A DNA stretch of 6,485 nucleotides from the NCBI GenBank assembly GCA_900767015.1, contig CAAFXQ010000019.1, positions 1 to 6,485 on the forward strand. Direction: 5' to 3'. Below are positions 4,520 to 6,485 of the stretch, piece by piece (the first letter of the stretch is position 1; every line of letters begins with the position of its first letter). The notes beneath the pieces are model-generated. The model searched no databases. It saw nothing but the letters and a program-made list of their open reading frames with translations, and was not told the origin of the DNA. Origin of the DNA: Clostridia bacterium (GTDB lineage: Bacteria; Bacillota; Clostridia; Oscillospirales; Acutalibacteraceae). The position numbers and the translations under genes are program-made.

Positions 4520-6040
4520 TTGTCCAGCTACAGACCGAAAAGCCTTGACGAACTCAACAGCAGATATGATCAGGCGATGTCTGCCGATATGGCGATAAAA
4601 AAAGGTGTTTCCGGAATTAAAGAAAGCGAAAACCAGCTAAAGGAAAACAGATTTTCTGCCGACACGAACGATTTTGATATCGAAGCCGAAGGCTTTGCAA
4701 GAAAGATCTCTTCTCCGAAAAGCGTTGAGGATATCAGCGGAGCGGTTGACGATTTTATCCGCCATCTGAACAATGAATATGCGACTGAAACAGTTTCCGC
4801 CCGCCCGCAGCCGAAGCCTGTACCGAAGGCTCAGCCGGTAAGCCCGAGAAAAACGGTGCCTGTTATTGAGCCTGAGCCGGTGAACGATGAAAGAAGCGAG
4901 CTTCTTGATAACTACATGAAAGTGATGACGGATCAGTACGAGGACGATGAAGAGCCCCCCGTCGGAGGATATCTGAAAAAGAAGAGCCGCAAGCGCCGTA
5001 AGGAAAAGGCCGCCGAACCCGTCCGGGAACAGGAGCCTGTTATCCCCGAAAAAAGCGAGCCTCTGCCGCTTCCTGAGGTCGATTACAACAATGCCGACTA
5101 TATGATGAGCAGTAACGAGCCTGCGGAATACGAACCGCAAAGCGGTGAAAACGAAGCGGATACCCCGTTCGAAAATCTCAACTCCGCTTTTGATCAGCTT
5201 GATGAACAGGCGGTCAAAGCGAAACCTAAAAAGGGCAAAGGCCGAGTGGTTTTGAGAACGATTTTCAGCCTTATGCTGGCTGCCGTGATTGCCGCAACTG
5301 CTGCGGTGGCCTCACTTGTTCTCGTTTTTAAGGTAAATACCGGCAACGTGGTTTTCGACCAATACTGTTTTGTCACGACGTCTGCCACCTTTGAAGAAGC
5401 CAACCTGAAAGCAGGCGATCTTGTTATCTGCGAAGCGGCCGATACCATCGAAGACGGGCGGTTTGTTCTTTGCGTCGATAAAAACGCCGGCTCCTTCTTC
5501 TTCGGAAAAAAGAACGGAGAAATGATCGATGCCGAAGGCAATAAAATGACTCTTGTTGACGGTCAGAAGGTTTATGAAGAAAACATATTGGGAAGAGTGA
5601 AGCGGTCGTTCGGCCATGTGGGAACCGTAATTGATTTTATTTTCCGCTACTATATCCCGGTATTGGGTGCACTTCTGATTCTGGCAATCGGTTTGATTCT
5701 TCTTGTTGCCGTTGCGCTGCGAAATAAAAATAAAGGTATAGCTGAGCATAGTGAACCCGATTCCGGCGAAGAAGCGAACGAAGAGGACGGAAGCTCTTAT
5801 CAGACATCAGATGAAACGGACGAACTGCAGCAGGAAACGGAATACGAGCCGTCTGCTGACGGAAACGGCGATTCTGAAGAGGAGTCCGAGACTGAAAGAA
5901 AGTCCGAAAAAAAGAAACGCAGGAAAGATAAAAAGAAGAAAAAATCCTCCGATCCGGAATACACACCGGAAAGCGATGAGACCGAAGCGGAAGAAAGCGA
6001 AAGCTTTGATATCAATTTCGATTCATACAGCGATATATAA
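4520..6040 (+). CDS. Two-pass membrane protein with degenerate SipW-type signal peptidase fold
   Basis: This 506-residue protein starts with TTG. Residues 1-90 are charged and helical. Residues 91-240 are a Pro/Glu/Lys-rich, probably disordered arm with a basic patch (KKKSRKRRKEK, 153-163). TM1 is at about 246-270 and TM2 at about 377-400. Flanking lysines put both ends inside and 271-376 outside. The outer loop follows the layout of SipW-type signal peptidase I (family S26): the GDLV motif (299-302), a short beta-rich core, then ENILGRVKRSFGHVGTVIDF (354-373) just before TM2, where SipW has a similar segment. However, the catalytic Ser motif (SGSMEP in SipW) is replaced by VTTSATFEE (285-293), and no THR-type histidine or catalytic lysine is seen, so peptidase activity is unlikely. 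The C-terminal tail (401-506) is acidic with a lysine-rich cluster (463-475). It is probably a scaffold or receptor working with the DivIVA-like partner; the function is unproven. Confidence 0.8.
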   Translation: MSSYRPKSLDELNSRYDQAMSADMAIKKGVSGIKESENQLKENRFSADTNDFDIEAEGFARKISSPKSVEDISGAVDDFIRHLNNEYATETVSARPQPKPVPKAQPVSPRKTVPVIEPEPVNDERSELLDNYMKVMTDQYEDDEEPPVGGYLKKKSRKRRKEKAAEPVREQEPVIPEKSEPLPLPEVDYNNADYMMSSNEPAEYEPQSGENEADTPFENLNSAFDQLDEQAVKAKPKKGKGRVVLRTIFSLMLAAVIAATAAVASLVLVFKVNTGNVVFDQYCFVTTSATFEEANLKAGDLVICEAADTIEDGRFVLCVDKNAGSFFFGKKNGEMIDAEGNKMTLVDGQKVYEENILGRVKRSFGHVGTVIDFIFRYYIPVLGALLILAIGLILLVAVALRNKNKGIAEHSEPDSGEEANEEDGSSYQTSDETDELQQETEYEPSADGNGDSEEESETERKSEKKKRRKDKKKKKSSDPEYTPESDETEAEESESFDINFDSYSDI

Positions 6041-6043
6041 CAA

Positions 6044-6076
6044 GCAAAAACCGCCTTTACCGGGCGGCTTTTTTGC
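6044..6076. terminator. Intrinsic terminator of the DivIVA-like operon
   Basis: CCGCCT (6051-6056) pairs with GGGCGG (6062-6067), with one G-T pair. GCAAAAA (6044-6050) can extend the stem against TTTTTTGC (6069-6076) past a bulged C. The T run at 6069-6074 ends the plus-strand transcript, and the A run at 6046-6050 would make it work from the other side too. It begins only a few bases after the stop at 6040. Confidence 0.9.
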
Positions 6077-6081
6077 GTCTT

Positions 6082-6222
6082 ACGGGGCTATCGAAGATAG
6101 AAACATATCGGAGGCAGGGTAACTTCAAGGCGGTTCGGTACGGCGAAGCCTAAGTTTGTCGCAAGGCGACACCAGTGCCGGGGCTCTATAGTACTTGCTT
6201 GAAAGCTGAGTGCCCGAGCCGT
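6082..6222 (+). ncRNA. Candidate structured RNA, family not recognised
   Basis: No open reading frame of note crosses this stretch, but helices nest well. ACGG (6082-6085) closes with CCGT (6219-6222). GGCA (6113-6116) pairs with TGCC (6176-6179) to form a junction. Inside the junction are AGGC(GG)TTCG/CGAAGCCT (6128-6137/6144-6151) and TGTCGC/GCGACA (6157-6162/6166-6171, 3-base loop). Near the end GGGC (6181-6184) can pair with GCCC (6212-6215), or GGCTC (6182-6186) with GAGCC (6216-6220). CGGGGCT occurs twice (6083-6089, 6179-6185), so the two copies could compete for the same 3' partner. I could not match it to tmRNA, RNase P RNA, SRP RNA, a T-box or a common riboswitch; 6S RNA cannot be excluded. 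No clear promoter is seen, and the strand is a guess because the helices also form on the other strand. Confidence 0.35.
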
Positions 6223-6233
6223 GGGATTTAAAT

Positions 6234-6261
6234 GAATAATGAATAGTGAATAATGAATAGT
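6234..6261. repeat. Tandem repeat, 14-bp unit x2 (heptamers GAATAAT/GAATAGT)
   Basis: GAATAATGAATAGT occurs twice in perfect tandem (6234-6247 and 6248-6261), each unit being two degenerate heptamers. Short heptamer arrays of this kind occur between genes in several bacterial groups and vary in copy number by slippage. It separates the folded candidate RNA from the hairpin-rich stretch to the right. Confidence 0.9.
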
Positions 6262-6485
6262 TGTGGTCGCGGGCTACTTTGTACCGTAGGAAAGATTTTT
6301 CCCGCAGAAGCGGCTTTTCCGCAATGGGAAGTTTGTAGATTATAAGCGGCGGAAAGCCGGCGTAAATTCGGAAAACTGCGGTTAAATGGAAATGTCAAGA
6401 AAAGTACAGTCGGAAAATCCCCTAAAACTGTCAGGTGCAGGAAAACGATTCATTCAGAACGAAGTGGAGCGTAGCGGAACGGAGT
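6262..6485. other. Non-coding, hairpin-rich stretch to the window end
   Basis: No credible gene is seen in either direction. There is a two-part hairpin: TTCCC (6299-6303) with GGGAA (6326-6330), and inside it GCGG (6310-6313) with CCGC (6319-6322). CCGC at 6302-6305 could pair with the same GCGG instead. A second hairpin is CGGC/GCCG (6347-6350/6356-6359). CGGAAAA recurs at 6369-6375 and 6411-6417. The end (about 6458-6485) is low-complexity GAAGTGGAGCGTAGCGG-type sequence. It may be an RNA gene, an intergenic repeat, or the leader of a gene beyond the window. Confidence 0.4.

Noticed and set aside
4637..5140. 167-residue minus-strand open frame
   Set aside because: Shadow of the membrane protein gene, created by its regular codon pattern; no family resemblance and no credible start signals.
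5751..6122. 123-residue plus-strand frame running past the membrane protein
   Set aside because: It lies in another frame of the lysine/glutamate-rich tail and crosses the terminator; no ribosome binding site.
6370..6398. Minus-strand promoter from TTGACA (TGTCAA at 6393-6398)
   Set aside because: At 16-18 bases spacing the -10 position reads TTTTCC or similar, not a usable -10.
6082..6485. CRISPR array or tracrRNA
   Set aside because: No regularly spaced repeats with unique spacers; the only tandem repeat is a short 14-bp unit without spacers.

Overview
The window looks like a chromosomal segment from a Gram-positive anaerobe of the class Clostridia, probably a gut or rumen member of the Oscillospiraceae/Ruminococcaceae. 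This is inferred from strong AGGAG-type ribosome binding sites, TTG starts, a DivIVA-like protein, an intracellular GH29 fucosidase, and intergenic heptamer repeats of the GAATAAT type. No ribosomal RNA or unambiguous species marker is present, so the placement is an inference.

Layout. Positions 1-324 hold a tRNA-Pro(UGG) gene (249-324), preceded by a 79-bp exact direct repeat. That repeat carries a second copy of the 5' half of the tRNA, cut in the anticodon loop (43-79). The two repeat copies are separated by a 127-bp segment rich in hairpins. A terminator follows the tRNA. Next come a 452-residue helical-repeat protein of unknown function (401-1759, TTG start) and a GH29 alpha-L-fucosidase (1919-3274) behind a strong extended -10 promoter. 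A Cu/Zn superoxide dismutase gene lies on the minus strand (3329-3817), convergent with the fucosidase and separated from it by a strong hairpin terminator. A divergent intergenic region (3818-4075) contains a good sigma-A promoter (3974-4002). That promoter serves a two-gene operon: a short DivIVA-like coiled-coil protein (4076-4504) and a 506-residue two-pass membrane protein (4520-6040). The extracytoplasmic part of the membrane protein resembles a SipW-type signal peptidase without a recognisable catalytic dyad. The operon ends in a terminator (6051-6074). The last 410 bases are non-coding: a candidate folded RNA (6082-6222), a 14-bp tandem repeat (6234-6261), and a hairpin-rich stretch running to the window end.

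How the parts relate. The fucosidase and the dismutase are independent transcription units: one trims fucosylated oligosaccharides in the cytoplasm, the other handles superoxide. The DivIVA-like protein and the membrane pseudo-peptidase are the most interesting pair. Tight spacing and a shared promoter suggest a cytoplasmic coiled-coil factor working with a membrane anchor that has a long disordered N-terminal arm and a charged C-terminal tail. What this pair does is not known from the sequence.
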